From positions 1-39,889 of the IMG/VR virus record IMGVR_UViG_3300030102_003440: 39,889 bases of DNA. The stretch is one strand, 5' to 3'. Position 1 is the stretch's first letter, and every line of letters starts with the position of its first letter. Position numbers and translations under genes: made by a program. Source of the DNA: a virus. Below, one piece after another: positions 17,445-24,978 of the stretch. Below the pieces are notes generated by a model. That model did no database searches, was not told the origin of the DNA, and worked only from the letters and a program-made list of their open reading frames with translations.

Positions 17445-17822
17445 TTACAATTTTCTTTTTATTTTCTCATACTCATCTAAAGCCCATTGCTGTAATTCTT
17501 TTCCTATTAATTCAGGAAATCCAGCGACAGTATCTTGCCTCGTTCTATATTGGTTGTTCCATGATGGTGGTAAGTTAGTTCCATAACAGACAGGCTCTGC
17601 ATAAGGTAAATTATTGCTAATTAATCCTTTTGTTGGTTTGATATCTGTTTGCCATGCTCTTCTTAAATCGCTTCCTCCTTTTGGTTCGCCTTTATAAACA
17701 ACTCTTACTGGTGTAGCCTTTTTAACTCTTGCGGTCCATTCAGCCGTAGTAGCTGCGACAAGAAATGTAACAGCATCTTCCATAACATCAGGAATCTCAG
17801 TAATTTTTATCTGTCTAGTCAT
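17445..17822 (-). CDS. Tail completion protein, HK97 gp10-like
   Basis: A 125-residue protein with the HK97 gp10-type layout: an N-terminal helix (VTFLVAATTAEWTARVKKATPV), a central GSDLRRAWQTDI segment, NNLPYAEPVCYGT near residue 70, and a C-terminal helix (GKELQQWALDEYEKIKRKL). It sits between head-closure and tail-terminator candidates. The predicted role is joining tail to head. Confidence 0.75.
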   Translation of the reverse strand: MTRQIKITEIPDVMEDAVTFLVAATTAEWTARVKKATPVRVVYKGEPKGGSDLRRAWQTDIKPTKGLISNNLPYAEPVCYGTNLPPSWNNQYRTRQDTVAGFPELIGKELQQWALDEYEKIKRKL

Positions 17823-17824
17823 AA

Positions 17825-18178
17825 TTACTTAAGAAAAAGATTAAAAGCTATGTTTGTATTATCTTGCTCAGTGGTATTAATTTGAATAATCTTATATTCA
17901 ATATTATTAATAACTACCCTATCAAAAGTTGTAGGAGTAAAATCTATATCACCAGCAGATATCCTTACTCTTTTATCTTGTGCAGATATTAAATCACTTA
18001 CTTCTGATTTTGAAACATTACTAACAATCCCTTTTAAAGCAATATCTGTCTTTACTTCACTAACACTTCCGTTAACAGAATTATATATGCCTGTAGTTAC
18101 TCTTCGGTAAATGATAGCCCCACCCGCTGCTTTCATTGCAGCAGAAATACCTCTTATGGCTCCTTTTGCTATGCTCAT
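17825..18178 (-). CDS. Head closure (head-tail joining) protein candidate
   Basis: A 117-residue protein. After a short Ala-rich helix (AIRGISAAMKAAGGAII) it is mostly beta: YRRVTTGIYNSVNGSVSE, then IALKGIVSNVSKSE, then DFDRVVINNIEYKIIQ-like strands. This resembles SPP1 gp16-type closure proteins, and the gene lies between the adaptor and the gp10-like protein. The family assignment rests mainly on gene order. Confidence 0.6.
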   Translation of the reverse strand: MSIAKGAIRGISAAMKAAGGAIIYRRVTTGIYNSVNGSVSEVKTDIALKGIVSNVSKSEVSDLISAQDKRVRISAGDIDFTPTTFDRVVINNIEYKIIQINTTEQDNTNIAFNLFLK

Positions 18179-18399
18179 AATCTATAAGCAATAACAGTTC
18201 CGCTAGTCAAAGTAATACTAGTAATAATCCCGCATATTTCACCTGTTGCATCAAGATTTAAAGCCGTCAAATCTCCATCTATATTTTCAGCGACAAGTGT
18301 TGCTATTACAGTATCATTTAATGCTACAACTTTTCCGAATCTACCTGAAACAGTGCTTGTGTCATTGATGATAGTAGCTGCTGGATATTCATATGCCAT
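18175..18399 (-). CDS. Small head-region protein (74 aa), probably virion
   Basis: A short beta-rich protein (TSTVSGRFGKVVALNDTVIA, then GIITSITLTSGTVIAYRL) encoded between the adaptor and the closure protein; its stop overlaps the next start by 4 nt. It resembles small structural or decoration proteins, but I cannot name a family. No signal peptide or membrane segment is visible. Confidence 0.6.
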   Translation of the reverse strand: MAYEYPAATIINDTSTVSGRFGKVVALNDTVIATLVAENIDGDLTALNLDATGEICGIITSITLTSGTVIAYRL

Positions 18400-18400
18400 T

Positions 18401-18961
18401 TTAAGACCTCTTAATTGGTAAATTTGCTGACCCCCCTATTCTAATACCATTTAGATATTGATCCACAATCGGAGGGATACGATCAACACCAGTTCTGCCA
18501 TAAAAGTTAGGAGTTATATTTATATCACCAAGACTTAACGATTGAAAATCTTCTAAACCACTTAATCCTAAACCGTCTTTGTTGTTATTTAAATAAACTG
18601 CAAGATGAATCTGAGCATGCTTTACTCTTTCTGGAATCTCAGTATCTGTATAATAATCATCAATAATTCTATAGGGAAAACTTATTGAATATAAATGATT
18701 GTGCTGATCAGGTACACGAACCCCGCTTCTGGGCCACTGCAAAGCTTGTGTTTTATTTACCCTAGACCCTTGAAAGTTTTCACGATCAATTCTCTGAGTG
18801 CTTGTAAATAAAGCTCTGTTTCTTTGGTCCGTAGTACTTGTCCCCCACGCTACAACATCATCAGATTCAGTTAGCCCATCAATAAAGGCTTGTGCTTGGT
18901 CTAATGTGACATAGCTGTTAGCTGAAGCACTCCCTACTGTAGCTACTATGGAAATTGCCAT
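18401..18961 (-). CDS. Head-tail adaptor (connector), DnaT-like phage family
   Basis: The 186-residue protein opens with ANSYVTLDQAQAFIDG (about 14-29). It has AWGTSTTDQRNRALFTSTQR near 40-58 and the hallmark ALQWPRSGV (about 72-81). A helix with PERVKHAQIHLAVYL follows near 108-124. This is the pattern of the phage family often labelled putative DnaT-like, which acts as the adaptor ring below the portal. The position downstream of the capsid genes fits. It overlaps a 47-residue gene by one base (TAATG). Confidence 0.75.
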   Translation of the reverse strand: MAISIVATVGSASANSYVTLDQAQAFIDGLTESDDVVAWGTSTTDQRNRALFTSTQRIDRENFQGSRVNKTQALQWPRSGVRVPDQHNHLYSISFPYRIIDDYYTDTEIPERVKHAQIHLAVYLNNNKDGLGLSGLEDFQSLSLGDINITPNFYGRTGVDRIPPIVDQYLNGIRIGGSANLPIKRS

Positions 18962-19104
18962 TACTTTAATTTTTTAGCTTGCTGTTTCATTGCTGAATGA
19001 ACAGATTTTTTATTTTTTGACGGTGTTTTTTTTACATTAGAAATAGAGGCCACTTTTTTAGCAGCCTCACGTTCTCTAAATCGCCTAAAAGTTGCGATGC
19101 TCAT
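18961..19104 (-). CDS. Tiny basic protein (47 aa)
   Basis: The ATG at 19104 immediately follows the decoration-like gene's stop. The product begins MSIATFRRFREREAAKK and ends with a Lys/Ser-rich tail (KKTPSKNKKSVHS, then MKQQAKKLK). It resembles in composition the polycationic small genes at 21323-22442. The stop overlaps the adaptor's ATG by one base, which favours real translation. Function unknown. Confidence 0.65.
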   Translation of the reverse strand: MSIATFRRFREREAAKKVASISNVKKTPSKNKKSVHSAMKQQAKKLK

Positions 19105-19482
19105 TTATTTTCTAAATGCACTTACAGCAGTAGAACTTGTTACTCTCACTAAGAAAGTACCAGAACTAGCAGCTGCAACATCAGCATCACCAACAATAGT
19201 GACTCCAGAACCAGCAGTCAAAGTAAACTTATGAGTTGAGGTTGCCTTGTTGACAATCGTTAATTCAAAAGTTTGACCCACCCCACCTTGAGTACCTAAA
19301 GCAGATATTAAAGCTGCTGCGGTAGGTGTTGTTATTGCTCTGTTTCCTGTTGGAGTTCCATCAACAATGCCTTCAATCATTTCAGCAGTTGTTAATGTGT
19401 GCGCTCCATTTTCAGTCTTTATAACTTTAGTTTTAGTTAATTGACCGAAAGCTGGATTTTGTAACTCAAAAAGAGTAGCCAT
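19105..19482 (-). CDS. Capsid decoration-like virion protein
   Basis: A 125-residue Ala/Thr-rich beta protein directly downstream of the major capsid gene. It has TGNRAITTPTAAALISAL in the first half and a beta-sandwich-like half (FELTIVNKATSTHKFTLTA, then GTFLVRVTSSTAV). This position and composition suit a head decoration or stabilising protein. I recall similar proteins next to capsid genes of marine phages, but this is pattern-based. Confidence 0.55.
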   Translation of the reverse strand: MATLFELQNPAFGQLTKTKVIKTENGAHTLTTAEMIEGIVDGTPTGNRAITTPTAAALISALGTQGGVGQTFELTIVNKATSTHKFTLTAGSGVTIVGDADVAAASSGTFLVRVTSSTAVSAFRK

Positions 19483-19517
19483 AATTTAAAAATCCTAGTT
19501 ATAGCAAGGGTTTTCGG

Positions 19518-20555
19518 TTAATCGTTGTTTGAGACAACGGTAGCGCGTACAATCCCTATATTTTTTGTTTCGTAAACTTTCGACCAAGAGCCTACTGTTT
19601 CAAGAACTGATCTTGTTGGATTAACTGTAGTTACGTTATATTTAAGCCCTACAGGGTGATAAATATAATGCAAATCAATTGCCATTGCTTCTTCTAAAGC
19701 AAGAATATCTCTATCAGTTTGTGTCCTTATTGGAGCCTGTTCGCCAGTTACGACAGATCCTTGAGAGAACATAAACACGCTGTACTCAGTGGAAGCTCCA
19801 GTCCCTGCAGTTGGAATATCATCTGAAACTATTACATTGAGTCCCATGAATTGACCAAAATTCGGATTTTCAAAGGCCCCTTGAATTGTTCCACCTGAAG
19901 CAGTAGCACCACCGCCATTAATATCAGTAGCAGCAACAAAATCAACTGCATTTCTTTCTACCAAATCGTAGTAGCACTTACTGTGCATTGCGATTGATGT
20001 AAGCTTAGAACCTTGATCACCTAATAAAGACTGAGCCTTTGCAACGTGTCTAGGAGCTAATGCAGTAGGTGTATCACCATTTTCACTATCAATAGTTAAT
20101 TCAAACAATGCTGAATTACTATCGTTGTTATTTAATGAACCAAAAGCACCAGTTAAACAAGCATACAAATCTTTTTGTTTTTGATTATTGATGTATGCTG
20201 CAGTCTTTTGAGCAATAGCAGCCATTGGATCAGTACTGTTACCAACTGCTAATGCAGCTAAATCACGCGAGCTGAAAGCTCTACCTCTATGAAGAACAGC
20301 TGCTATTTGATTATCAGCTGAAATTTTTGAAGGTGTTAATGAAGTTGAATCTGTAAGAACTTCAAAATCACCAGATAAATTTGCCTTATAAAAAGGTATG
20401 CGAACAAAATCGCCCCCCCTATCAGCAGAAAGATTTAATTCAGCCAAAGGTTGCACAACACCACTTTGCAGAAAAGAATCTGTTTGAGTAGTGGCCTCTA
20501 CTAAGTAGGGCGAGAAAACTTCTGGAACAATTAAATCACTACGGACTGTAGCCAT
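19518..20555 (-). CDS. Major capsid protein
   Basis: A 345-residue protein of the HK97-fold capsid class resembling the P2-type/gp13-like coat family. The N-terminus is MATVRSDLIVPEVFSPYLVE. Near residues 60-100 it reads FYKANLSGDFEVLTDSTS and LHRGRAFSSRDLAALA. The central MHSKCYYDLVERNAVDFV segment is followed by FENPNFGQFMGLNVIVSDD and a C-terminal GLKYNVTTVNPT region, all typical of this family. It is preceded by a scaffold-like gene and followed by a decoration-like gene. No protease gene is seen nearby. Confidence 0.92.
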   Translation of the reverse strand: MATVRSDLIVPEVFSPYLVEATTQTDSFLQSGVVQPLAELNLSADRGGDFVRIPFYKANLSGDFEVLTDSTSLTPSKISADNQIAAVLHRGRAFSSRDLAALAVGNSTDPMAAIAQKTAAYINNQKQKDLYACLTGAFGSLNNNDSNSALFELTIDSENGDTPTALAPRHVAKAQSLLGDQGSKLTSIAMHSKCYYDLVERNAVDFVAATDINGGGATASGGTIQGAFENPNFGQFMGLNVIVSDDIPTAGTGASTEYSVFMFSQGSVVTGEQAPIRTQTDRDILALEEAMAIDLHYIYHPVGLKYNVTTVNPTRSVLETVGSWSKVYETKNIGIVRATVVSNND

Positions 20556-20621
20556 TTATTTAAAAAATTATTTTTTTCTTTCGGGCGCACACCCTACTAC
20601 CGCACAGTAGATGTTTCTATA

Positions 20622-21296
20622 TTAACCCTTAACTGCATTTTTGAGCATATTAAATTTTTCTACATTATATTTTGCCAGTCTGCCTTGCTCAGTAAGGTTA
20701 AAACTTTCTTGAGCAAAAGGATTCTTTTCACCAGCCTTAAGATATTCTGTTTGCACTCTTGAAGTAGTAGCTCCACTGCCTTGAGGTCTTGGGTATTTTT
20801 GCGCCCATGTAGGAATATTAGACAATGCCCACTCCTTAACAGGAGTTCTGTTATATCCATCTACAACTACAACTGTTCCATCAGCCTCTCTTTCTAATTG
20901 TTCTCTATTTATTTGACTAAGAGCATATTTAGGATCATGCACCACATCAGCCAAAGCTGTAACAGCTGGAGCCTCAATTTCTAATTGTCTTTTCTCTGCC
21001 ATTAATTTTTCAATTTGTTGCTTTTGCATTGCTTCTGCCTCTCGAAATTGCTGCGCTTGTTTTGCAATAGCTTCTTCGTATCTTCCTTTAGCTTCAAGCT
21101 CTTCTTGTTCTTTCTGTTGTTTAAATGCAATTAAAGCGTTGACATCTACATCATCAGGAATTGCTTTTGCTTTATCCATTGCCTTTCCATATTGCTCCAT
21201 CAATGCTTTGTTATTAGCCTCCAACTTTCTAACGCTTTCTTTTAAAGCTTCGACTTCTTGAGGTGAGGGATTTGGTTTAATTGGTTCTTCTGCCAT
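20622..21296 (-). CDS. Capsid scaffolding protein
   Basis: A 224-residue, highly charged, largely helical protein directly upstream of the major capsid gene. Residues about 12-115 form a coiled coil rich in Glu, Lys and Gln (ESVRKLEANNKALMEQYGK, EAMQKQQIEKLMAEKRQ). A C-terminal part near 145-200 contains PVKEWALSNIPTWAQKYP. Composition and position are those of internal scaffolds that direct procapsid assembly and leave before packaging. Confidence 0.8.
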   Translation of the reverse strand: MAEEPIKPNPSPQEVEALKESVRKLEANNKALMEQYGKAMDKAKAIPDDVDVNALIAFKQQKEQEELEAKGRYEEAIAKQAQQFREAEAMQKQQIEKLMAEKRQLEIEAPAVTALADVVHDPKYALSQINREQLEREADGTVVVVDGYNRTPVKEWALSNIPTWAQKYPRPQGSGATTSRVQTEYLKAGEKNPFAQESFNLTEQGRLAKYNVEKFNMLKNAVKG

Positions 21297-21322
21297 AATT
21301 TAATTAACAATTATTCACAATG

Positions 21323-21604
21323 TTAGCTCCATTTCTCAACATTAGCCCAATATGCTGCTGACATTTTGCCCTTTTTAATATTTTTAGCGTGTCTAGCCTT
21401 AAAACTTTTGCGTTTTGCCTTATCTGCTTCAGATTCTCCCTTTCTTGGTGGTTTATTCTTCGCTCCTTGCATGCCAAAGCGAATTAGTTTGACCTTATCG
21501 CCTACTTTTGCCAAGACAACATGTGATTTTGTCGGATGTGAAGGAGTTCTTTTAGGTTTATTAAAACCAGATAATCCAAATCTTTTAAGTCTGGGATCAC
21601 TCAT
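21323..21604 (-). CDS. Small basic phage protein with KPKRTPSHPTKSHVVLAK motif (93 aa)
   Basis: The sequence opens DPRLKRFGLSGFNKPKRTP, continues with KSHVVLAKVGDKVKLIRFGMQGA, and ends with a Lys/Arg-rich KRKSFKARHAKNIKKGKMSA helix and a Trp motif (YWANVEKW). I recall this family from marine phages, always uncharacterised. A strand-rich first half plus a basic helical second half suggests nucleic-acid binding, but this is inference. The start overlaps the preceding small gene's stop (ATGA). It is the last gene of the small basic cassette before the scaffold. Confidence 0.75.
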   Translation of the reverse strand: MSDPRLKRFGLSGFNKPKRTPSHPTKSHVVLAKVGDKVKLIRFGMQGAKNKPPRKGESEADKAKRKSFKARHAKNIKKGKMSAAYWANVEKWS

Positions 21605-21756
21605 TTTCCTTTCTTTCTCATAGCTAATCTATGCGCCTCTGTAAATGACATTCCTTCTCTCATCTTACGTTTCATATACTCCATATGGGCCTTTGTATGA
21701 CCATGCGTTTGCTGATGTTTTTTAAGAGTGTTCTTTTGTCTAATTGTTAGTTTCAT
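21601..21756 (-). CDS. Tiny Lys/His-rich helical protein (51 aa)
   Basis: Start ATG at 21756 and stop TGA at 21601-21603, both in 4-nt ATGA overlaps with the neighbouring genes. The product begins MKLTIRQKNTLKKHQQTHGH, continues KAHMEYMKRKMREGMSFTEA and ends HRLAMRKKGK. This looks like a recurrent small phage family with a helix-loop-helix pattern and a final basic tail. Function unknown; the double overlap strongly supports translation. Confidence 0.75.
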   Translation of the reverse strand: MKLTIRQKNTLKKHQQTHGHTKAHMEYMKRKMREGMSFTEAHRLAMRKKGK

Positions 21757-22037
21757 TTTTTCTTTTTCCTCTTGCTCAATAAATCAGAGTCAGCTTTTCT
21801 AGCTCCACCATCACCAGTTATGAAACTATTGACTCTGCCCATAGCCCATGCACCCATAGCGACATTTCTTGATCCACCAGACAAGTATGCCCCCTGACCT
21901 CTTCTATAAACAGCCTTCAGCTGAGTTAAAGTGAATTTTGATTTTTTGGCTTTGGCTTTAAGTGTTTTCACAGTAGTGGCACTTAAAGGACTAGCGGGCG
22001 GAGCTTTTTTTGCGCTTTTTCTTTTTCTTGGAGCCAT
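21753..22037 (-). CDS. Small basic protein, DUF5824-like (94 aa)
   Basis: A Lys/Arg-rich N-terminus (MAPRKRKSAKKAPPASPLS) precedes a conserved core: TLTQLKAVYRRGQGAYLSGG, then AWAMGRVNSFITG and a D-S-D-L-L motif, ending KRKKKK. I recall this core as the DUF5824-type family in large and marine phages; the number is from memory and should be treated as tentative. The start lies 47 nt inside the preceding gene and the stop overlaps the next start (ATGA). Confidence 0.75.
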   Translation of the reverse strand: MAPRKRKSAKKAPPASPLSATTVKTLKAKAKKSKFTLTQLKAVYRRGQGAYLSGGSRNVAMGAWAMGRVNSFITGDGGARKADSDLLSKRKKKK

Positions 22038-22218
22038 CTTGATTAGTTCGTGATTTTGATACAGCCTTAATATCTATAAACTCTCCTCTCTTATATGCTG
22101 CGGATGTTCGTTTTATCTCCGCTGCTTTTGCACTTTTATTTTTAGCACCACTAAGATATTTCTTAGCAACACCAGTTGTTTTATCCTTTGCTACTTTTCT
22201 AAACTTTCTTTTTTTCAC
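21991..22218 (-). CDS. Small polycationic protein with KKYLSGAKN motif (75 aa)
   Basis: Starts with GTG at 22218, which overlaps the previous tiny gene's TGA (GTGA). The sequence MKKRKFRKVAKDKTTGVAKK is followed by YLSGAKNKSAKAAEIKRTSA and AYKRGEF, then a Lys-run C-terminus (SKKKKKRKKSSAR). The KYLSG...AAEIKRT...AYKRG pattern is one I associate with uncharacterised phage proteins. Very high Lys/Arg content suggests binding to nucleic acid or another polyanion (inference). Confidence 0.7.
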   Translation of the reverse strand: MKKRKFRKVAKDKTTGVAKKYLSGAKNKSAKAAEIKRTSAAYKRGEFIDIKAVSKSRTNQDGSKKKKKRKKSSAR

Positions 22219-22274
22219 TTCTTTTTAACTTTTTTTAGTTTTACTTTTTTTGTTTTTTTGGGAGTTCCGTACAT
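22215..22274 (-). CDS. Micro-protein MYGTPKK-type (19 aa)
   Basis: ATG at 22274 with GAGG 8 nt upstream, one of the clearer ribosome-binding sites in the cassette. The product is MYGTPKKTKKVKLKKVKKK, with ten lysines in nineteen residues. Its TGA overlaps the GTG start of the next gene. It may be a real micro-protein or mainly a translational coupler for the downstream gene. Confidence 0.5.
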   Translation of the reverse strand: MYGTPKKTKKVKLKKVKKK

Positions 22275-22310
22275 AATTTGACCCTCGTGAGATATGTAAC
22301 TGATCCCATA

Positions 22311-22442
22311 TTACTTCCTTTTGCGTTTTTTAGCACTTGATAATGCTATTGCTTGTGCTTGTTTTAAAGTTTTACCTTCTTTCATTAACAGCTTAATATT
22401 TGCGCTAATGGCTTTTTGTGACTTTCCTTTTTTTAGTGGCAT
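22311..22442 (-). CDS. Small Lys-rich protein MPLKKGKSQKAIS type (43 aa)
   Basis: The ATG at 22442 overlaps the previous gene's TAA and the stop is at 22311. The product reads MPLKKGKSQKAISANIKLLM, then KEGKTLKQAQAIALSSAKKR and a basic end. It belongs to a recurrent pattern of small phage proteins (PLKKGKSQK...I..NI..L...G....QA.AIAL..A) of unknown function. Fourteen of 43 residues are Lys or Arg, with a probable amphipathic helix. Confidence 0.75.
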   Translation of the reverse strand: MPLKKGKSQKAISANIKLLMKEGKTLKQAQAIALSSAKKRKRK

Positions 22443-22633
22443 TAGGATAAATGCTTTTCTATTAACTCAAAATCTTTTTCAGTATTAGCAGCAACCATTA
22501 AAGCTTCGATAGCTCTTCCAATATCTACTTTTTCCATGCCTTTAGCTTTATTATATTCCAGCTTGATAAGTCTAGGAACATCTTTGTTCTTAGGGAACTG
22601 GCTTATAAGTTTAATGACTGTATCGTAACTCAT
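22442..22633 (-). CDS. Small helical protein after the MuF gene (63 aa)
   Basis: The best start is the ATG at 22633 (MSYDTVIKLISQFPKNKDVP), two bases past the MuF stop; the longer frame would overlap the MuF gene. The rest (RLIKLEYNKAKGMEKVDIGR, then AIEALMVAANTEKDFELIEK) is predicted to be helical, without the extreme basicity of the following genes. I do not recognise it. The stop overlaps the next ATG (TAATG), so it is coupled to the small basic cassette. Confidence 0.7.
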   Translation of the reverse strand: MSYDTVIKLISQFPKNKDVPRLIKLEYNKAKGMEKVDIGRAIEALMVAANTEKDFELIEKHLS

Positions 22634-22635
22634 GG

Positions 22636-24975
22636 TTAAATTGGAGCATCTAAAGCAGCAGCCAGAGTCTCCTCCACCCACTTGTAAGCATTAGGTGATG
22701 CTTTCTTTAATTCTACAGGATCAAATACATATTGCACAAAAGTCTCTGCAAACTGTTCCATAAAGTTGCTTCCACCATACCTACTTGGAATCCATTGAGT
22801 GCCAGTCATAGCAGTTCTACCAGCAGCAAAATGCACTTGATGACCCATTTCATGCACCCAAGTTGTAAGCCAAGATTCCTCTGTATGTAATTTTAATCTT
22901 CTATCTAAAGGATTTTTTGCATTACTGAGCCTTAATTTATATAGTTTAGAATCAACGTTTCCTTGTGGTGTGCCTTTTGCAGATTCTAGTATGCTTTGTT
23001 TGACGGATTCTCTAACTTTTGTAAGATTTTTAATTTTTTTATGTGTTGGTCGTAGCCTTACATTAATATGATTCGCACCTTGCATAGTAAAGCCGCCAAC
23101 ATCACTCTTAGATTTGCCTAAAGTAAAGTATCTTTCAAACAAGTTAGCTCCATAGCCTGTCATATTATCTAAACCATCTTTTAATTCATCTATCTTTCCA
23201 AGCATTGAGGCAGTTCTTTGTTTGTTTTTAAACATTGATCCACCAGTCAAGGGATCTATACCAAAACCATCTTTGACATTAGTAAGACCTCTATCTTGTG
23301 CCATTTGCAAACTCTTTCTAAGCTGTTGATTTTCTTTCAAGAATTTTAGATTTTCTGCAACTTTTCTAAAGTTTCCTCTTGTTTCACCACCAGAGGTAAA
23401 TGAACAGAAAACCTCTCTTTGCTCTGTAAACCTTCTTAGTTTCCTAGCGTTCTCCCCTGCAAGACCTTCCATCTGATCCATCAAATCAAATGTTGCATTG
23501 ACATCTTTAGGTTGTATTTTTGCTTTTGGTGATATACCTGATAACTGAGCAATAGTTGGTTTTGTTGGATCTCTGTCTTTAAGAATCTTAAGTTCTGCCT
23601 TTGCTTTTCTTTCAGCAGCCCTCGCAGCCTTTAGTGTTTCCTCAAGCTTATCTTGATTAGTGATAGTAATTGTTGGCTTAGTAACTGGCTTGGGTTTTGG
23701 TATCTTGATTGTTATATCACTAGGCTTGCCATATAGCCTTTGCAAGTCCGTAAGACTTCTCTCGCTGCCATCTTCCCTTACAAGTTTTCTAATCGCCTTC
23801 TGTCCTGATCCTTCTTTCTTTGCCAACCTTTTAAAATAATTTACCTTGCCTTCATTGCCTAAAGTTTTAATCTGTAGCTTTTTATCTTGCTTCAATAACC
23901 AATCACCATAAGATGTTCCCTGTGGTACTCTGCCAGTTCCTTCTCCTGTGGGTCTAGTGACAACTTTGCCTTTTGGTGGCGGTGTTAGATCTTCAAATCC
24001 TTTTCTTTTACTTAATCCCTCATAGTCAACAACAGGAACAGTAGTAGATCGACAATTAAAATGCTGTGGTGGTGTCGGGCCTTTGTTATATGCAAACTTT
24101 TGTCCATCAAGCCTTCTACAAATTGGGCTGGTTCTACTGTCCAAAGTTGCAACATATTCGTATTTGGGAGCTACCTTACTATTTGCTGCATAAACAGCCT
24201 GTGATGCCTGATTTTGTACTTGATTAACAGATGTTCTGACTATTGTTTGCACCTGATAATTTGCAAGTTTCGTAAGTTCTCCCCCTGCGGCTGCAATCTG
24301 TCTTACACTTCCTTTCTGCCCAAATTCAAGTCTGCCAACCATACGTCTTGCTATCTCTGCTGTTGATTCTCCACTAAATACCCCTTGCCTGATATGTCTT
24401 GCTAAAGCATCTTTCTGCCTTTCTGCTATCCCTCTAAATGCTTTCTCTACTGTTTGCCCATTAGGTAAAGTCTGCATTGCTCCTTGTCTTGCGGTAAGTT
24501 CAAACTTACCAGAACCAAATCTTTTGAAATCATCTTCTGTAAATTCTTTACTGGTAAAAATATTGACTTGAGTTGGATCTGTTTTTACAAAAGACTCTGC
24601 ATATTTCCTACTTACAGCAACAGAATTTATTGGAACATTACCAGATTTTACAACTTTTTTTAATTCGTTTTCTATAAATCCAGCTTGTACTTTTGCTAAA
24701 CCCTCAATCTCTTTAATCATTCTTTTTGAAGTTTCTCTTTCCCACATATCTAAACTTATCTTTGACTGTTGAATTATTGCCCTTAATCTTTTTCTTGTCT
24801 GTGGTGCAACAACAACCCCTGCCCCAGCTTGTGCTTGTCTAATATTTATTTCTTTAAGCTTTCTTGCAGCAAGTAAAATAACGTCATTATAAGTTTTTAC
24901 AAAATCCTTTGCTACAGCATTACTATATCTGTTTAAATCAATAGTTTCTCTGAAAAATGCTTCTGGGATACTCAT
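22636..24975 (-). CDS. MuF-type head morphogenesis protein fused to a zincin metallopeptidase domain
   Basis: The 779-residue protein has a MuF minor head domain at about 190-320: ALARHIRQGVFSGESTAEIA, VQTIVRTSVNQVQNQA, then YEYVATLDSRTSPICRRLDG and HFNCRSTTVP. A linker with Lys/Pro-rich and coiled segments follows (about 340-520). The C-terminal domain carries H708-E-M-G-H712 and a downstream FMEQFAETF (E740/E744), the layout of a gluzincin-type zinc protease. MuF fusions to toxin or enzyme domains are known in temperate phages, with the effector injected at infection. Here a protease acting in the new host, or in head maturation, is inferred. It directly follows the portal. Confidence 0.88.
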   Translation of the reverse strand: MSIPEAFFRETIDLNRYSNAVAKDFVKTYNDVILLAARKLKEINIRQAQAGAGVVVAPQTRKRLRAIIQQSKISLDMWERETSKRMIKEIEGLAKVQAGFIENELKKVVKSGNVPINSVAVSRKYAESFVKTDPTQVNIFTSKEFTEDDFKRFGSGKFELTARQGAMQTLPNGQTVEKAFRGIAERQKDALARHIRQGVFSGESTAEIARRMVGRLEFGQKGSVRQIAAAGGELTKLANYQVQTIVRTSVNQVQNQASQAVYAANSKVAPKYEYVATLDSRTSPICRRLDGQKFAYNKGPTPPQHFNCRSTTVPVVDYEGLSKRKGFEDLTPPPKGKVVTRPTGEGTGRVPQGTSYGDWLLKQDKKLQIKTLGNEGKVNYFKRLAKKEGSGQKAIRKLVREDGSERSLTDLQRLYGKPSDITIKIPKPKPVTKPTITITNQDKLEETLKAARAAERKAKAELKILKDRDPTKPTIAQLSGISPKAKIQPKDVNATFDLMDQMEGLAGENARKLRRFTEQREVFCSFTSGGETRGNFRKVAENLKFLKENQQLRKSLQMAQDRGLTNVKDGFGIDPLTGGSMFKNKQRTASMLGKIDELKDGLDNMTGYGANLFERYFTLGKSKSDVGGFTMQGANHINVRLRPTHKKIKNLTKVRESVKQSILESAKGTPQGNVDSKLYKLRLSNAKNPLDRRLKLHTEESWLTTWVHEMGHQVHFAAGRTAMTGTQWIPSRYGGSNFMEQFAETFVQYVFDPVELKKASPNAYKWVEETLAAALDAPI

Positions 24976-24978
24976 TTA

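Noticed and set aside
20594-20610. CTACT/AGTAG hairpin between scaffold and capsid genes
   Set aside because: Only 5 bp with a 7-nt loop and no clear T tract or promoter; too weak to annotate.
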